Assembly (NCBI GenBank): GCA_029263415.1
Contig: JAJCXN010000001.1
Location: 1 to 64,000, forward strand
Source of the DNA: Acidobacteriota bacterium
GTDB lineage: Bacteria; Acidobacteriota; Thermoanaerobaculia; Multivoradales; Multivoraceae
DNA length: 64,000 bases
Direction of reading: 5' to 3'
This document shows, piece after piece, positions 18,370 through 27,328 of this stretch. The translations under genes were made by a program, and so were the position numbers. The stretch's first letter is position 1; each line of letters opens with the position of its first letter. The notes under the pieces were generated by a model, which was not told where the DNA came from, searched no databases, and saw only the letters and a list, made by a program, of their open reading frames with translations.

Positions 18370-19767
18370 CTAGTCGTCCAGGGTGTGCACTTCGACTGCG
18401 CCGAATTCAGCGCCGAACTGGCGCGCAATCTGTTCAGCAGGACCGACGGCCACGACCACAAGGCGCTCTGGGTGAAGGTGTTCGTTTGCTACTTGCAAGA
18501 GATCTGCCGAGGTTACCCGGGTCAGCGCTAGCTGTTGTTGTTCGTACCAATCGGTGGGTAGGTCAAACACCGCGAGACTGCCGAGCGCCGAAAGCCAACC
18601 TTCGAGTGTTTGGAAACCATAGGGCTGGACACCAAGAAGATAGGAACGTGCATCCTCCAGTTCAGTCTTCTCGATCGGCTCGGTTCGAATCCGCCGGAGC
18701 TCCAGGAGTACTTGCTCCACAGCGGCACCCACATGCTGGTTCTCGATTGCAGCTTGAATCGCGAACGGGCCCGGGCCTCTGCGGGCTGAAAAGGAGCTGT
18801 TGGCGCCGTAGGTGAAACCGTGGACTTCGCGCAGATTCAGGTTGATCCGACTGGAGAATTTGCCTCCAAAGATGGCGTTGAGAAGACGCAGTTTGGCGCG
18901 GTCGGGGTGCATCCGGATCGGTCCGACGTGGCCCATGAGCACCTGGGTTTGCGCCGCTTGAGGGCGGTCCATGATGTGGACCTCGATCGCTGACCGTTGG
19001 GGAAGTTCTGCTTCGCTGGTGAAGCCGCCGGGCGACGACAACGTCGCCCGCCCCTCTGATTGGCTGACCGTCCTGAGTCGTTCTGCTGCGAGCCGGAACA
19101 CGTGTTCCGGCTCGACGTTGCCGGCCACAACCAAGGACGCGACCATCCGGTTCCGGCGCCAGTGGTCGGCGACCTCAACCGCGCTGGTGATCTCCAGGCT
19201 TTCGCGTTCGCCGATGAGCGGAGTACCGTAGTGAACGGACCTGCCGTAGAGCCGTCGGATTAGCTCTTTGCCCGCGATCGAACCAGGGTCCTCGTCGCGC
19301 CGTGCGAGCTCGGAGAGTCGACGGCTTCTGAGCCGTTCGATGTCATCGTCGTGGAATGCCGCATCCAGATAGGCGTCGCAAGCCAATCCGAAGGTCGAGT
19401 CGAGGTGCTCACTCAAGGATCCTGCGTGAACGGCAGTCGCCTCCCAATCAGCACCTGACGAGACGAATCCGCCAAGCGCTTCGGCGCTTCGGTGAAACTC
19501 GACGGCACTCCGACTCGAGGTCCCTTCGGTCAGCGCAGCAGCAGCTAGTGATGCCAGGCCTGATCGGTTCCGGGGTTGGTTCTCGGCCCCAGCCGCGGTG
19601 GCAATGAGCGACAAGGACACAATCGGAAAATCGGTTCGCGGCAGTACCAGAATCTCAAGACCGCCCTCCGTGGATCGCTCGAACGGAGCCAGTTGGAACT
19701 GGCGGGGAGTCCTCTGGGCCGGAGGCTGCGATCGATCGAACTCGGTTGCTGCATTGAGATCGTTCAA
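18370..19767 (-). CDS. M16 family peptidase-like subunit, non-catalytic
   Basis: A 465-residue M16B-fold protein starting with TTG, which overlaps the stop of the upstream M16 gene as TTGA. At the place where active members have the zinc motif HxxEH, it reads NRSGLASLAAAAL, so the zinc site is gone. It keeps the second-half features of the fold, including YGANSSFSARRGPGPF (about residues 330-345), the substrate-binding region of regulatory M16 subunits. It probably forms a heterodimer with the active partner encoded just upstream, as in mitochondrial processing peptidase and bacterial alpha/beta M16 pairs. No clear signal peptide is seen, so its location is uncertain. Confidence 0.85.
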   Translation of the reverse strand: MNDLNAATEFDRSQPPAQRTPRQFQLAPFERSTEGGLEILVLPRTDFPIVSLSLIATAAGAENQPRNRSGLASLAAAALTEGTSSRSAVEFHRSAEALGGFVSSGADWEATAVHAGSLSEHLDSTFGLACDAYLDAAFHDDDIERLRSRRLSELARRDEDPGSIAGKELIRRLYGRSVHYGTPLIGERESLEITSAVEVADHWRRNRMVASLVVAGNVEPEHVFRLAAERLRTVSQSEGRATLSSPGGFTSEAELPQRSAIEVHIMDRPQAAQTQVLMGHVGPIRMHPDRAKLRLLNAIFGGKFSSRINLNLREVHGFTYGANSSFSARRGPGPFAIQAAIENQHVGAAVEQVLLELRRIRTEPIEKTELEDARSYLLGVQPYGFQTLEGWLSALGSLAVFDLPTDWYEQQQLALTRVTSADLLQVANEHLHPERLVVVAVGPAEQIARQFGAEFGAVEVHTLDD

Positions 19768-21071
19768 TGGGTGGTCACCTCTTCGTTGCGGACGGCCGAT
19801 TCCTCCGCGCCGCTGCTGGGCACGATCACTACATTGGTGGATTCAGACATATCCAGCAGCTCCTGCGCAGCGCCGTTGACCTCATCCAGCGAGATCTTCT
19901 TGAAGGTGTCCGCTTCGGTGAAAGCAAATTCCGGATCGTCAAAGTAGGTGTGCCCCATCGAGATCGCGTCAGCTCGATCATCGAACGCTTGAAGTTCCTC
20001 GTATTGGGAGGTGATGATCGCGTTCAGTGCGCGCTGGTACTCGTAGTCTTCGATGCCGCCGTCGCGGATCTCTTTCAGGACTTCTTGAACGGCAGAGGAC
20101 AACGATTCGGCACTCTGCTCGCTCTTGCCCACCGCCTGAAGCGCGAAGGTCGCGCAGAGTTCAGTAGGCATGAGATAACAACCGACCGATTGTGCATCTT
20201 GGCGCTCTTGCACCAAACGGCGAAAGAGACGGCTGGATCGTCCGCCGCTGATGACTTCGGTGAGCAAGCTTGCTCGATACCACGCTTCCGTACCAACACC
20301 GGCGATGGTCTTTGCCCAGGTTGATTGAGTCAGCGCGACTTGATCCTCTAGTGTCTCGGTGGCTGCATGACTCTGGTGCTCGACCTCCGCGAGCGGGGCA
20401 AGCGCAGGGCCTCTCGGTATGTCTGCGAAGTACTTGCCGACCAGATCGAGTGCTGCGTTGGGTTCCACGTCGCCCACGAGCGTCAACACCGCATTGTTGG
20501 GGGTGTAGTAGACGCTGAAGAAGTCTTCCACTTGTTTGAGCGTCGAAGCCTCGATGTCATCGGTGTAGCCAATCACAGGCCAGCTGTACGGATGATCTGT
20601 TGGGTAGAGCAGCTCGTTGAGACGCTCTGAGCCGCGGCCATAGGGCGCGTTGTCTACGCGTTGGCGTCGCTCGTTGATGACGACCGACTTCTGCGTATCG
20701 AGCTTTTCCTGGGTCAACGCCGGGAGAAAAAAGCCCATGCGATCAGACTCAAGCCACAGGCCAAGTTCCAAGTGTTCCGAGGGGAGCGTCTCGTAGTAGT
20801 TGGTGCGGTCGTACCAGGTTGAACCGTTGGCCACGCCCCCGGCCCGTTGTACATGGGCGAAGTGTCCATTGGTATCGACGTTCTCAGAGCCTTGGAAAAG
20901 CATGTGCTCGAACAAGTGGGCGAAGCCGGTCCGGCCTGGACGTTCGTTCTTGGAGCCGACGTGGTACCAGAGGTTGATGGCGACCAAGGGAAGCGAGTGG
21001 TCCGGCTGGACAATAACCGTGAGACCGTTCTCGAGAGTGTGACGCTCTAACACGTCTGGTCCGAGCTGCAT
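19764..21071 (-). CDS. M16 family zinc metallopeptidase, catalytic subunit
   Basis: A 435-residue zinc peptidase from the ATG at 21071, chosen because GGAG lies at good spacing before it; an open frame runs 16 codons further upstream. The inverted zinc motif HLFEH is at residues 52-56 and the third ligand Glu lies in NERRQR at about 134. The partner YGRGSERLNELLYPTDHPYSWPVIGY is typical of M16B enzymes. It is first in a two-gene minus-strand operon with the inactive M16 protein and lies divergently from lexA. The substrate is unknown; peptides or leader sequences are usual for the family. Confidence 0.92.
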   Translation of the reverse strand: MQLGPDVLERHTLENGLTVIVQPDHSLPLVAINLWYHVGSKNERPGRTGFAHLFEHMLFQGSENVDTNGHFAHVQRAGGVANGSTWYDRTNYYETLPSEHLELGLWLESDRMGFFLPALTQEKLDTQKSVVINERRQRVDNAPYGRGSERLNELLYPTDHPYSWPVIGYTDDIEASTLKQVEDFFSVYYTPNNAVLTLVGDVEPNAALDLVGKYFADIPRGPALAPLAEVEHQSHAATETLEDQVALTQSTWAKTIAGVGTEAWYRASLLTEVISGGRSSRLFRRLVQERQDAQSVGCYLMPTELCATFALQAVGKSEQSAESLSSAVQEVLKEIRDGGIEDYEYQRALNAIITSQYEELQAFDDRADAISMGHTYFDDPEFAFTEADTFKKISLDEVNGAAQELLDMSESTNVVIVPSSGAEESAVRNEEVTTH

Positions 21072-21293
21072 GAAATCTCCGCAAAGGTTGATCGTGGGCG
21101 CTTCGCTCCAGAGCGGCACCCAAAAGAGCGAGGATGATACCGGCCTCGAGGCCGCGGTGGGGCGCTACCGCAAAAACAAGCGCGACTCACTTCCCAGGTA
21201 CTACTGGGTCTCCGGCCTTGTTTTACGTCCTTCTTACGCCTAAGCTCAGCCGCAGGGCAGAAAAGTGATCCTGGCATCCGAACGAGGTCTTTG
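21072..21293. promoter_or_regulatory. Divergent M16 / lexA intergenic region with two palindromes
   Basis: This 222-base region serves both directions. It contains a perfect 14-base palindrome CGGCCTCGAGGCCG at 21141-21154 and an inverted repeat CCCAG-N6-CTGGG at 21193-21208. A weak + strand promoter may be TTGTTT (21218-21223), a 17-base spacer and TAAGCT (21241-21246) ahead of lexA. The CCCAG repeat could be a LexA operator, but it matches neither the E. coli nor the Bacillus consensus, so this is a guess. Confidence 0.3.
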
Positions 21294-21908
21294 ATGGAAG
21301 CAACGCTAACCCGCAGACAGAAAGTAATCCTCGATTTCATTCGGCATTTTCGAGATCGAGAAGGCATCTCGCCCACTCATCGTGAGATCCGCGACCACTT
21401 TGGGTATCGCTCGTACGGCACGGTCCACAAGCATCTGAAGCTGTTGAGGGAGAAGGGCTTGCTCGACCGTACTCGCTATCAGCGTCGGGGAATCCTGCCC
21501 CGCACTCAGCCCACAGCAGCCCCTGGGCTCCCGTCGTTGCCATTTCTCGGAAACATCGCTGCTGGGCAACCGATCGAGGCGCTTTCAGGCAGCGAGTCGT
21601 TGCCCGTGCCCGATCATCTGCTGGGCGGTCCCCAAGAACAGCACTACGTGCTGCGGGTCGTCGGCCAATCGATGATCGAGGAAGGGATTCACGACGGCGA
21701 CTTCGTGGTCGTCCGTCAGAGTCCAGTGGCGGAGGTGGGGGAGATGGTGGTGGCGCTCATCGACGGCGAGGCAACGTTGAAGCGGTTCTATCCGGAGGGT
21801 GCTGAAGTACGCCTGCAGCCAGCGAACGTGTTGATGCAGCCAATCCGCGTAGCGGCGGACCGCTTGGTCATTCAAGGAATCGTCGTCGGACTCATGCGCA
21901 AGTTCTGA
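21294..21908 (+). CDS. lexA: LexA repressor
   Basis: SOS repressor with self-cleaving protease domain, 204 residues from the ATG at 21294 (a TTG lies immediately before). The winged-helix DNA-binding domain is residues 1-65 (MEATLTRRQKVILDFIRHFRDREGISPTHREI). The cleavage site Ala90-Gly91 sits in LGNIAAGQPIEA, the catalytic Ser126 in VVGQSMIEEGIHDGD, and Lys163 in ATLKRFYPEG. All parts needed for RecA-stimulated cleavage are present. The recognition helix region (GTVHKHLKLLREKGLL) differs from E. coli, so the operator is likely different. Confidence 0.96.
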   Translation: MEATLTRRQKVILDFIRHFRDREGISPTHREIRDHFGYRSYGTVHKHLKLLREKGLLDRTRYQRRGILPRTQPTAAPGLPSLPFLGNIAAGQPIEALSGSESLPVPDHLLGGPQEQHYVLRVVGQSMIEEGIHDGDFVVVRQSPVAEVGEMVVALIDGEATLKRFYPEGAEVRLQPANVLMQPIRVAADRLVIQGIVVGLMRKF

Positions 21909-22077
21909 GAGGCGGTCGCACTGGGGCTCCTGGGGTAGACTTCGAGATCGCATCTTTCTCTGCGTTACATTCGTCAGCCCTGACCGCAGGGTCTGCCAAA
22001 ACTCTGTCCGCTTTCCCCCTTCTGCGTCCTGGTTCTGTTTTCCGGCACCAGCTTCGCCTTCGTTCGAGACACTCTCC

Positions 22078-23475
22078 ATGATGAACGTCGACGAACTCTT
22101 GCGCCTCATGACCGAGCGCGGAGCTTCTGATCTGCATCTCAAACCGGGACGACCGCCGCTGTTGCGCGTTAACGGACGCATTACGGCTCTCGATGTCCCA
22201 GGACTCAAGCCGGAAGAGATCGGTCGAATGCTGTCGACCATTCTGCAGCCTCATCAGAAGGCACGGTTGGAGAAGGAGTTCTCGGTTGATTTGGGCTACG
22301 GTGTGCCGGGCCTGGCTCGCTTTCGGTGCAACATCTATCTGCAGCGCGGCACGCTCGCAGCCTCGTTCAGATTGATTCCCTACGACATTCTCACGGTCGA
22401 AGAACTCGAGCTACCCGACGTCCTATTCGATCTCTGCACTCTTAAGCAGGGCATGGTGTTGGTGACAGGTCCCACCGGCAGCGGTAAGTCGACATCGCTG
22501 GCGGCAATGATCAAGCACATCACGCGCACCCGTGACGTCAACATCATCACCATCGAAGATCCGATGGAGTTTTTGATCTCAGACAGTCGAGCCACTGTTT
22601 CGCAACGCGAGGTCGGCACCGACACACCCAGTTTCAAAGAAGCACTGCGGAACTCTCTGCGGCAAGATCCCGACGTGATCATGGTCGGCGAGATGAGAGA
22701 CACCGACACCATCTCAACGGTGATCTCGGCTGCTGAGACAGGGCATCTGGTCTTCTCGACCTTGCACACCAACAACGCCACGCAGACGGTCGATCGTATT
22801 CTGGATAGCTTCCCTGCCGAGCAGCAGCTGCAGGTCCGCTCTCAGTTGTCTCAAGTACTCAGAGCCGTGCTGTCGATGAAGCTAGTCGAACGCAAGGGTG
22901 GCGATGGCCGCATCGCAGCGATCGAGGTGCTGCGGATGTCGCCCAAGATTTCGAAGGCGATCGAGGAAGGAAAGACCAGCGAGATTCACGAGGATATCGA
23001 GACCTCCGTGGCGCTCAACCGTAGCCAATCGATGAACCAGTCTTTGCTGGCCCTACTGGTCAACGGTGCAATCACCTATCAAGAGGCGATGAAGGAATCC
23101 ACTGATCCGGATGACTTGTCGCTCAAACTGCGCAAGATGTTTCCGCGCATCGAAGAACAGAAGGACGACGACATGGGCTCAACCGGAGACTTCTCAGAAA
23201 TTCTGGAACTGCAGCAGTTCAAGCGCCTGTACGAAGAGCAAGAAGAGAAGAACCAGATCCTGCTTCGGCAGAACGAGGACGAACTCTCCCAGCTTAGACA
23301 GGCAATGGCAGAACGCGACCAACAGCTAGAGAGTCTGAACGAGCGACTGCAGCGCGGCGGCGGAGAGTTGGACAAGACCAAGGCTGACTATCTACGCCTC
23401 AAGACCGAAGCGCAGCAGAAGATCGACAAGCTGATGGAACGCATCCGCGAACTCAACCAGCGCCTGGTCGGCTAG
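22078..23475 (+). CDS. pilT: PilT-type twitching motility ATPase with a C-terminal coiled coil
   Basis: Retraction ATPase of type IV pili, 465 residues. The core is complete: Walker A GPTGSGKST (131-139), Asp box IITIEDPMEF (156-165), Walker B DPDVIMVGEMRD (198-209) and His box TGHLVFSTLHTNN (221-233). PilT proteins usually end near residue 345-370. Here about 110 more residues follow, rich in Glu, Gln, Leu and Arg with heptad character (about 375-465), which predicts a long coiled coil. The gene stands alone: no pilus genes lie beside it. There is no clear ribosome binding site before the ATG ATG start. Confidence 0.93.
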   Translation: MMNVDELLRLMTERGASDLHLKPGRPPLLRVNGRITALDVPGLKPEEIGRMLSTILQPHQKARLEKEFSVDLGYGVPGLARFRCNIYLQRGTLAASFRLIPYDILTVEELELPDVLFDLCTLKQGMVLVTGPTGSGKSTSLAAMIKHITRTRDVNIITIEDPMEFLISDSRATVSQREVGTDTPSFKEALRNSLRQDPDVIMVGEMRDTDTISTVISAAETGHLVFSTLHTNNATQTVDRILDSFPAEQQLQVRSQLSQVLRAVLSMKLVERKGGDGRIAAIEVLRMSPKISKAIEEGKTSEIHEDIETSVALNRSQSMNQSLLALLVNGAITYQEAMKESTDPDDLSLKLRKMFPRIEEQKDDDMGSTGDFSEILELQQFKRLYEEQEEKNQILLRQNEDELSQLRQAMAERDQQLESLNERLQRGGGELDKTKADYLRLKTEAQQKIDKLMERIRELNQRLVG

Positions 23476-23562
23476 TTAGCCGCTTCGGCTCAAGCTTGAA
23501 AGAGCATTGGGCCGCCTCCTGACGCAGTCTCTTGTAGACTCGGATGATGAGAGGTCGGATTC

Positions 23563-23835
23563 TTGTTAAGTAGTAGTGAAATCAAGCACATAGCTGGATT
23601 GGCGAAGCTCCGTCTGAGCGCCGAGGAGGTGCAGGGGTTGGGCGCCGATCTGTCACGTGTCCTTGACTACATCGCGCTCCTTGATGGGGTGGCGGTTGAT
23701 GAGACTGTTGCAAAGCAAGACACGGATCCTCAGACTCGCGCCGACGTTCCATCGGCGGGCCTCGATGTCGAGGCATTCTTGAACAACGCTCCCAAGGACC
23801 TTGATCGGTTCTTGTTGGTTCCAGCGATCAAGTGA
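23563..23835 (+). CDS. gatC: Aspartyl/glutamyl-tRNA amidotransferase subunit C
   Basis: GatC, 90 residues, the small chaperone-like subunit of the GatCAB complex that amidates misacylated Glu-tRNA(Gln) and Asp-tRNA(Asn). It starts at a TTG with AGAGG upstream. The typical opening is SSEIKHIAGLAKLRLSAEEVQGLGADLSRVLDYIALLDGVAVDE and the typical end is VEAFLNNAPKDLDRFLLVPAI. gatA follows 51 bases later. gatB is not in the window. Confidence 0.95.
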   Translation: MLSSSEIKHIAGLAKLRLSAEEVQGLGADLSRVLDYIALLDGVAVDETVAKQDTDPQTRADVPSAGLDVEAFLNNAPKDLDRFLLVPAIK

Positions 23836-23886
23836 CCCGAGTCACTGCGTGAGAATCGTGATGAATCCGCTTCAGCAGCCGATCCG

Positions 23887-25368
23887 ATGAAGCCCTCGAT
23901 CCGCGCAATTGCCGAGGATGTGAGGTCCGGGACCCGTTCCGCAGTCGATACTCTGGATGAGTCGCTCGTTCAGATCGAGCGGAGCGACCCGACCGTGCGG
24001 GCCTTCGTGAGGCATCATGCTCCGGCTCACTCGATCGCTGAGAGCATCGATCGCCGAGTGGCAAACGGAGAGGATCCGGGACCCTTGGCCGGTGTTCCTG
24101 TTGCTCTGAAAGACAATCTCGCGCTCGAGAATGAGGCTCTGAGCTGCTGCTCAAAGATTCTGTATGGCTATGTGTCGCCATTCTCGGCCACTGCAGTCGA
24201 GCGCTTGGTCGCCGCCGGCGCGGTACCCGTTGGTCACACCAACATGGATGAGTTCGGCATGGGATCGTCATGCGAGAACTCCGCGTTCTTTGCGACTCGT
24301 AACCCGTGGGATCGTGATCGTGTACCGGGCGGGTCCAGCGGTGGATCTGCGGCTGCGGTCGCAGCTTCCTGTGTACCAGTCGCTCTAGGGTCCGATACTG
24401 GTGGCTCGATTCGCCAACCTGCCGCGCTGTGCGGAGTGGTGGGACTGAAGCCGACCTACGGCCGGGTTTCACGCTATGGCCTGGTGGCGTTTGCATCGTC
24501 GCTTGATCAGATCGGCCCGATCACTCGTAACGTTGAGGATGCAGCAGTGGTGCTCGGCGTCTTGGCAGGAGAGGATCCTAGGGATGCAACCAGCTCGAGC
24601 GAACCGGTCGGCGACTACCTTAGCGGGATTGATCAAGGCATCGAGGGATTGCGCATCGGTGTGATCAAACAGTTCGAAGACGCCGAGCAGATGGCCGGGT
24701 TGGCGCCGTCGGTCCGATCGAACTGGGCCGCAACGACCGCGATGCTCACTGAAGCGGGTGCTCAAGTCGTTGAGGTCGATCTGCCGTCCGTTCATGCAGC
24801 GATCGCCACCTATTATGTTCTCGCCAACAGCGAGGCTAGCGCCAATCTTGCCCGCTTCGATGGCATTCGGTACGGGCATCGCGCGCAAACTCGGACGCTC
24901 AACGACTTGTATGAGCAGAGCCGCAGTGAAGGCATGGGCCCCGAGGTTAAGCGACGGATCTTGCTAGGAACCTTTGCGCTCTCGAGCGGCTACTACGACG
25001 CCTACTATGGTAAGGCCTGCGCCGTCGCCGGCCAGCTCACCGCTGAACTCTCGGCCGCGTTCGAGCACTGTGACGTCGTGATGACGCCGACTAGCCCGAC
25101 CAGCGCCTTCCGCATTGGTGAGCGCACGGCGGACCCGCTGGCGATGTACCTCTCGGACGTGTTTACTACCGTTGCTAGTTTGTCCGGTCTGCCTGCGCTA
25201 GCGGTTCCCTCGGGGCTCGATGACGAAGGCCTGCCGATGTCGGTACAAGTCGTAGGTCAGCGCTTCGATGAAGGACGGGTCCTTCGCTGTGGACACGCAA
25301 TTGAGAGCCAACTAGGTACCTTGGTGCTGCCGAAAATCAGCGCCGCGGCTTTGGAGATCGATCCGTGA
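23887..25368 (+). CDS. gatA: Aspartyl/glutamyl-tRNA amidotransferase subunit A
   Basis: Amidase subunit of GatCAB, 493 residues, releasing ammonia from Gln. The Ser-cisSer-Lys triad is visible: Lys75 in VALKDN, Ser150 in [14 protein letters not shown], and nucleophile Ser174 in [13 protein letters not shown]. The rest is collinear with GatA, for example [24 protein letters not shown]. The GTG start of the next gene overlaps its stop as GTGA. The organism therefore probably makes Gln-tRNA and/or Asn-tRNA by the indirect route. Confidence 0.97.
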   Translation: MKPSIRAIAEDVRSGTRSAVDTLDESLVQIERSDPTVRAFVRHHAPAHSIAESIDRRVANGEDPGPLAGVPVALKDNLALENEALSCCSKILYGYVSPFSATAVERLVAAGAVPVGHTNMDEFGMGSSCENSAFFATRNPWDRDRVPGGSSGGSAAAVAASCVPVALGSDTGGSIRQPAALCGVVGLKPTYGRVSRYGLVAFASSLDQIGPITRNVEDAAVVLGVLAGEDPRDATSSSEPVGDYLSGIDQGIEGLRIGVIKQFEDAEQMAGLAPSVRSNWAATTAMLTEAGAQVVEVDLPSVHAAIATYYVLANSEASANLARFDGIRYGHRAQTRTLNDLYEQSRSEGMGPEVKRRILLGTFALSSGYYDAYYGKACAVAGQLTAELSAAFEHCDVVMTPTSPTSAFRIGERTADPLAMYLSDVFTTVASLSGLPALAVPSGLDDEGLPMSVQVVGQRFDEGRVLRCGHAIESQLGTLVLPKISAAALEIDP

Positions 25369-27179
25369 GCGGAGCGGGTAGGCGAGCAATCGGACTACTC
25401 GCTGTTCTGGCCGGAGTTTGCATCGTCGAGGTGGCGTCGGGCCAGGCGCGGTCATCTGCACGGATTCCTTCGGGGGCACTGCGAGTACAGGTTGAGCCGG
25501 GCATTGTGATCGCGCTTGACGAGGATCTCGCATTCGAGGTGGTGCCGAGGCGGGGTGAAGGGCTGCTCGCTTTGGCAAAGAGAGTGTGTGGTGACCGCTC
25601 ACGCGACGATCAGATCGCCAGCGCAAACGGCGGCTCGCTCAGATTGCTCGCAGGGGTCCGATATCGGGTCCCCTTCGACTGCGCTCGCGAGTCGTTGAGG
25701 GAACGCGGAATGGCCGCATTGTTCCCCGGAGATCGGGCCGTTCCGGGTGGTTGGTTGCATCAAGTAGGTGACGGCGAAGATCGAGAGGAGACTCTCTGGC
25801 GGATTGCCTTGTGGTTCACCGGGAGTGGCCATGCACACCCTGAGGTCAGGGCCGCTAACTCCCTCGCCGACGAGACCATCGAGCAGGGCCAGATCGTTCA
25901 GATCCCGCGACACCTGCTGCGCCCGGTGTTTGCTCAGTTGCTCCCACCGAGCTTCGTTGCCGTTTCATCCGGCAGTCCGAGTCGCGCGAGTCGGGCGATT
26001 CTCCCCTCGATAGTGACTGGCTCTGCCTCAAGCGATCTTGATTTTGGGCGGGATCGAAGCGGCGACTTCGCGAGTTATCGGCTGAAGGCAGGAGAGGCGC
26101 TCTACTCGAGCGTGGTGGTGCGCTTCACCGGCCGTTTGCTCGCTCAAGACGTCAATCCGTTGGCTCAGGAAATCGCGAACCGAAGCGGGATCTCCGACCT
26201 GACTGACATCCCCGTCGGCTATCAGATCAAGATCCCGCTCGAGTACCTGAGCCACCAGTTCCTACCGGCCGACGATCCGCGTCGCAAGGAGTATGAGGAC
26301 GAGCGCTCGGCCGCAGCCCAATACACGAACTCCGTGAGGTCCGCCGATCTGCGAGGAGTTACGGTGATTCTCGATGCTGGGCACGGGGGCAAGGATGTGG
26401 GTGCATCAAAGGGTGGCATTTGGGAGAGCGTCTACGCTTACGACATCATGGAACGGGTCAAGAGACACTTGCAGCAACGGACTGCGGCTGAGGTCTCAAC
26501 CACCACGCGCGATGGCACGAGCGAGTACCGTATTCCGTCTCGAGACGTGCTGCCGAACTCCCGAGCACACCGAGTGCTGACCTCCCCGCCCTACCCGAAC
26601 GAAGACTCCAAGGTGTCCGCGAATCTTCGCTGGGCATTGAGCAACTCGATGTTCAGAGGGCAACGCAAGAGCGGCAGTAGTGAGAGCAACGTGATCTTCG
26701 TCTCGATCCACGCGGACTCGTTGCATCCCTCGGTGAGAGGCGCGATGGCCTACCTACCCGGCTTGTTGCCTCTCAACAGTAAACGGTTGACCTCGGAGGT
26801 GTACCGAAAGCGCAAGGAGGTGCGAGAGCAGAACACCGTTAAGTTCTCGCAGCAGGAACGAGTCAAGAGTCTTGGTTTGTCGCGCGACCTTGCGGAGAAT
26901 GTGATCTCCGTGCTGCGCCGCCAAGGCATTGCCATTCACCATAACCAGCCGATACGCGATCGCATCATTCGAGGCGGGAGGCCATGGGTTCCCGCAGTTC
27001 TCAAGCACAGCCAAGTGCCCGCGAAGATCTTGGTGGAAGTCTGCAACCTGTCGAACGCCGAAGACCTGCGACTAATCAAGACGCAAGAGTTTCGTGAGAA
27101 GTTCGCATCAGCCCTAGTCGATGGGATTCTCTCCTACTATGAGTCCGGCGATGGCGGTCGTGCCACCGCAGGTGGGTGA
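25365..27179 (+). CDS. Exported N-acetylmuramoyl-L-alanine amidase (Amidase_3, AmiC-like)
   Basis: A 604-residue periplasmic cell-wall hydrolase that should cut the bond between MurNAc and the stem peptide. Residues 1-27 form a signal peptide (GLLAVLAGVCIVEVASGQA). Residues about 60-310 contain three LysM-like stretches, for example GEGLLALAKRVCGDRSRDDQIASANGG and RSGISDLTDIPVGYQIKIP. The catalytic domain begins about residue 330. Its zinc ligands and catalytic Glu are seen in ILDAGHGGKD, GIWESVYAYDI, FVSIHADSLHPS and ILVEVCNLSN. It starts with a GTG overlapping gatA. Its likely role is daughter-cell separation or wall remodelling. Confidence 0.92.
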   Translation: MSGAGRRAIGLLAVLAGVCIVEVASGQARSSARIPSGALRVQVEPGIVIALDEDLAFEVVPRRGEGLLALAKRVCGDRSRDDQIASANGGSLRLLAGVRYRVPFDCARESLRERGMAALFPGDRAVPGGWLHQVGDGEDREETLWRIALWFTGSGHAHPEVRAANSLADETIEQGQIVQIPRHLLRPVFAQLLPPSFVAVSSGSPSRASRAILPSIVTGSASSDLDFGRDRSGDFASYRLKAGEALYSSVVVRFTGRLLAQDVNPLAQEIANRSGISDLTDIPVGYQIKIPLEYLSHQFLPADDPRRKEYEDERSAAAQYTNSVRSADLRGVTVILDAGHGGKDVGASKGGIWESVYAYDIMERVKRHLQQRTAAEVSTTTRDGTSEYRIPSRDVLPNSRAHRVLTSPPYPNEDSKVSANLRWALSNSMFRGQRKSGSSESNVIFVSIHADSLHPSVRGAMAYLPGLLPLNSKRLTSEVYRKRKEVREQNTVKFSQQERVKSLGLSRDLAENVISVLRRQGIAIHHNQPIRDRIIRGGRPWVPAVLKHSQVPAKILVEVCNLSNAEDLRLIKTQEFREKFASALVDGILSYYESGDGGRATAGG

Positions 27180-27223
27180 CGAGTCCTGTTGGACTCCGGG
27201 CTCCGCCTCACCCTGACTTTTTC

Positions 27224-27253
27224 GGAACTTCCAGCAGTATCGTTGGGTCACAT
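27224..27253 (+). promoter_or_regulatory. Candidate ECF-type promoter for the sigma factor gene
   Basis: GGAACTT (27224-27230), a 17-base spacer and TCACAT (27248-27253) resemble the RpoE/ECF pattern GGAACTT-N16-TCTGA. It sits about 76 bases before the preferred start of the sigma gene, so the sigma factor may transcribe itself. The -10 part is weaker than the -35 part. Confidence 0.35.
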
Positions 27254-27328
27254 AGGACTATGGTGGTTAGCGTCAACTCATCTGCGATTCCGTTTGGCAC
27301 GAACCGACCGAAGAGGCGGCGTCAGTCA

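Noticed and set aside
18370-19767. The zinc-less M16 gene as a decayed pseudogene
   Set aside because: The frame is full length, the rest of the fold is kept and it is coupled to an active partner, which fits a regulatory subunit.
27176-27328. The extra N-terminal codons of the ECF sigma factor as a real domain
   Set aside because: The stretch is Pro/Ser-rich with no sigma-factor resemblance, and a likely ECF promoter lies within it, so a later start is more probable. The GTG at 27176 remains possible.
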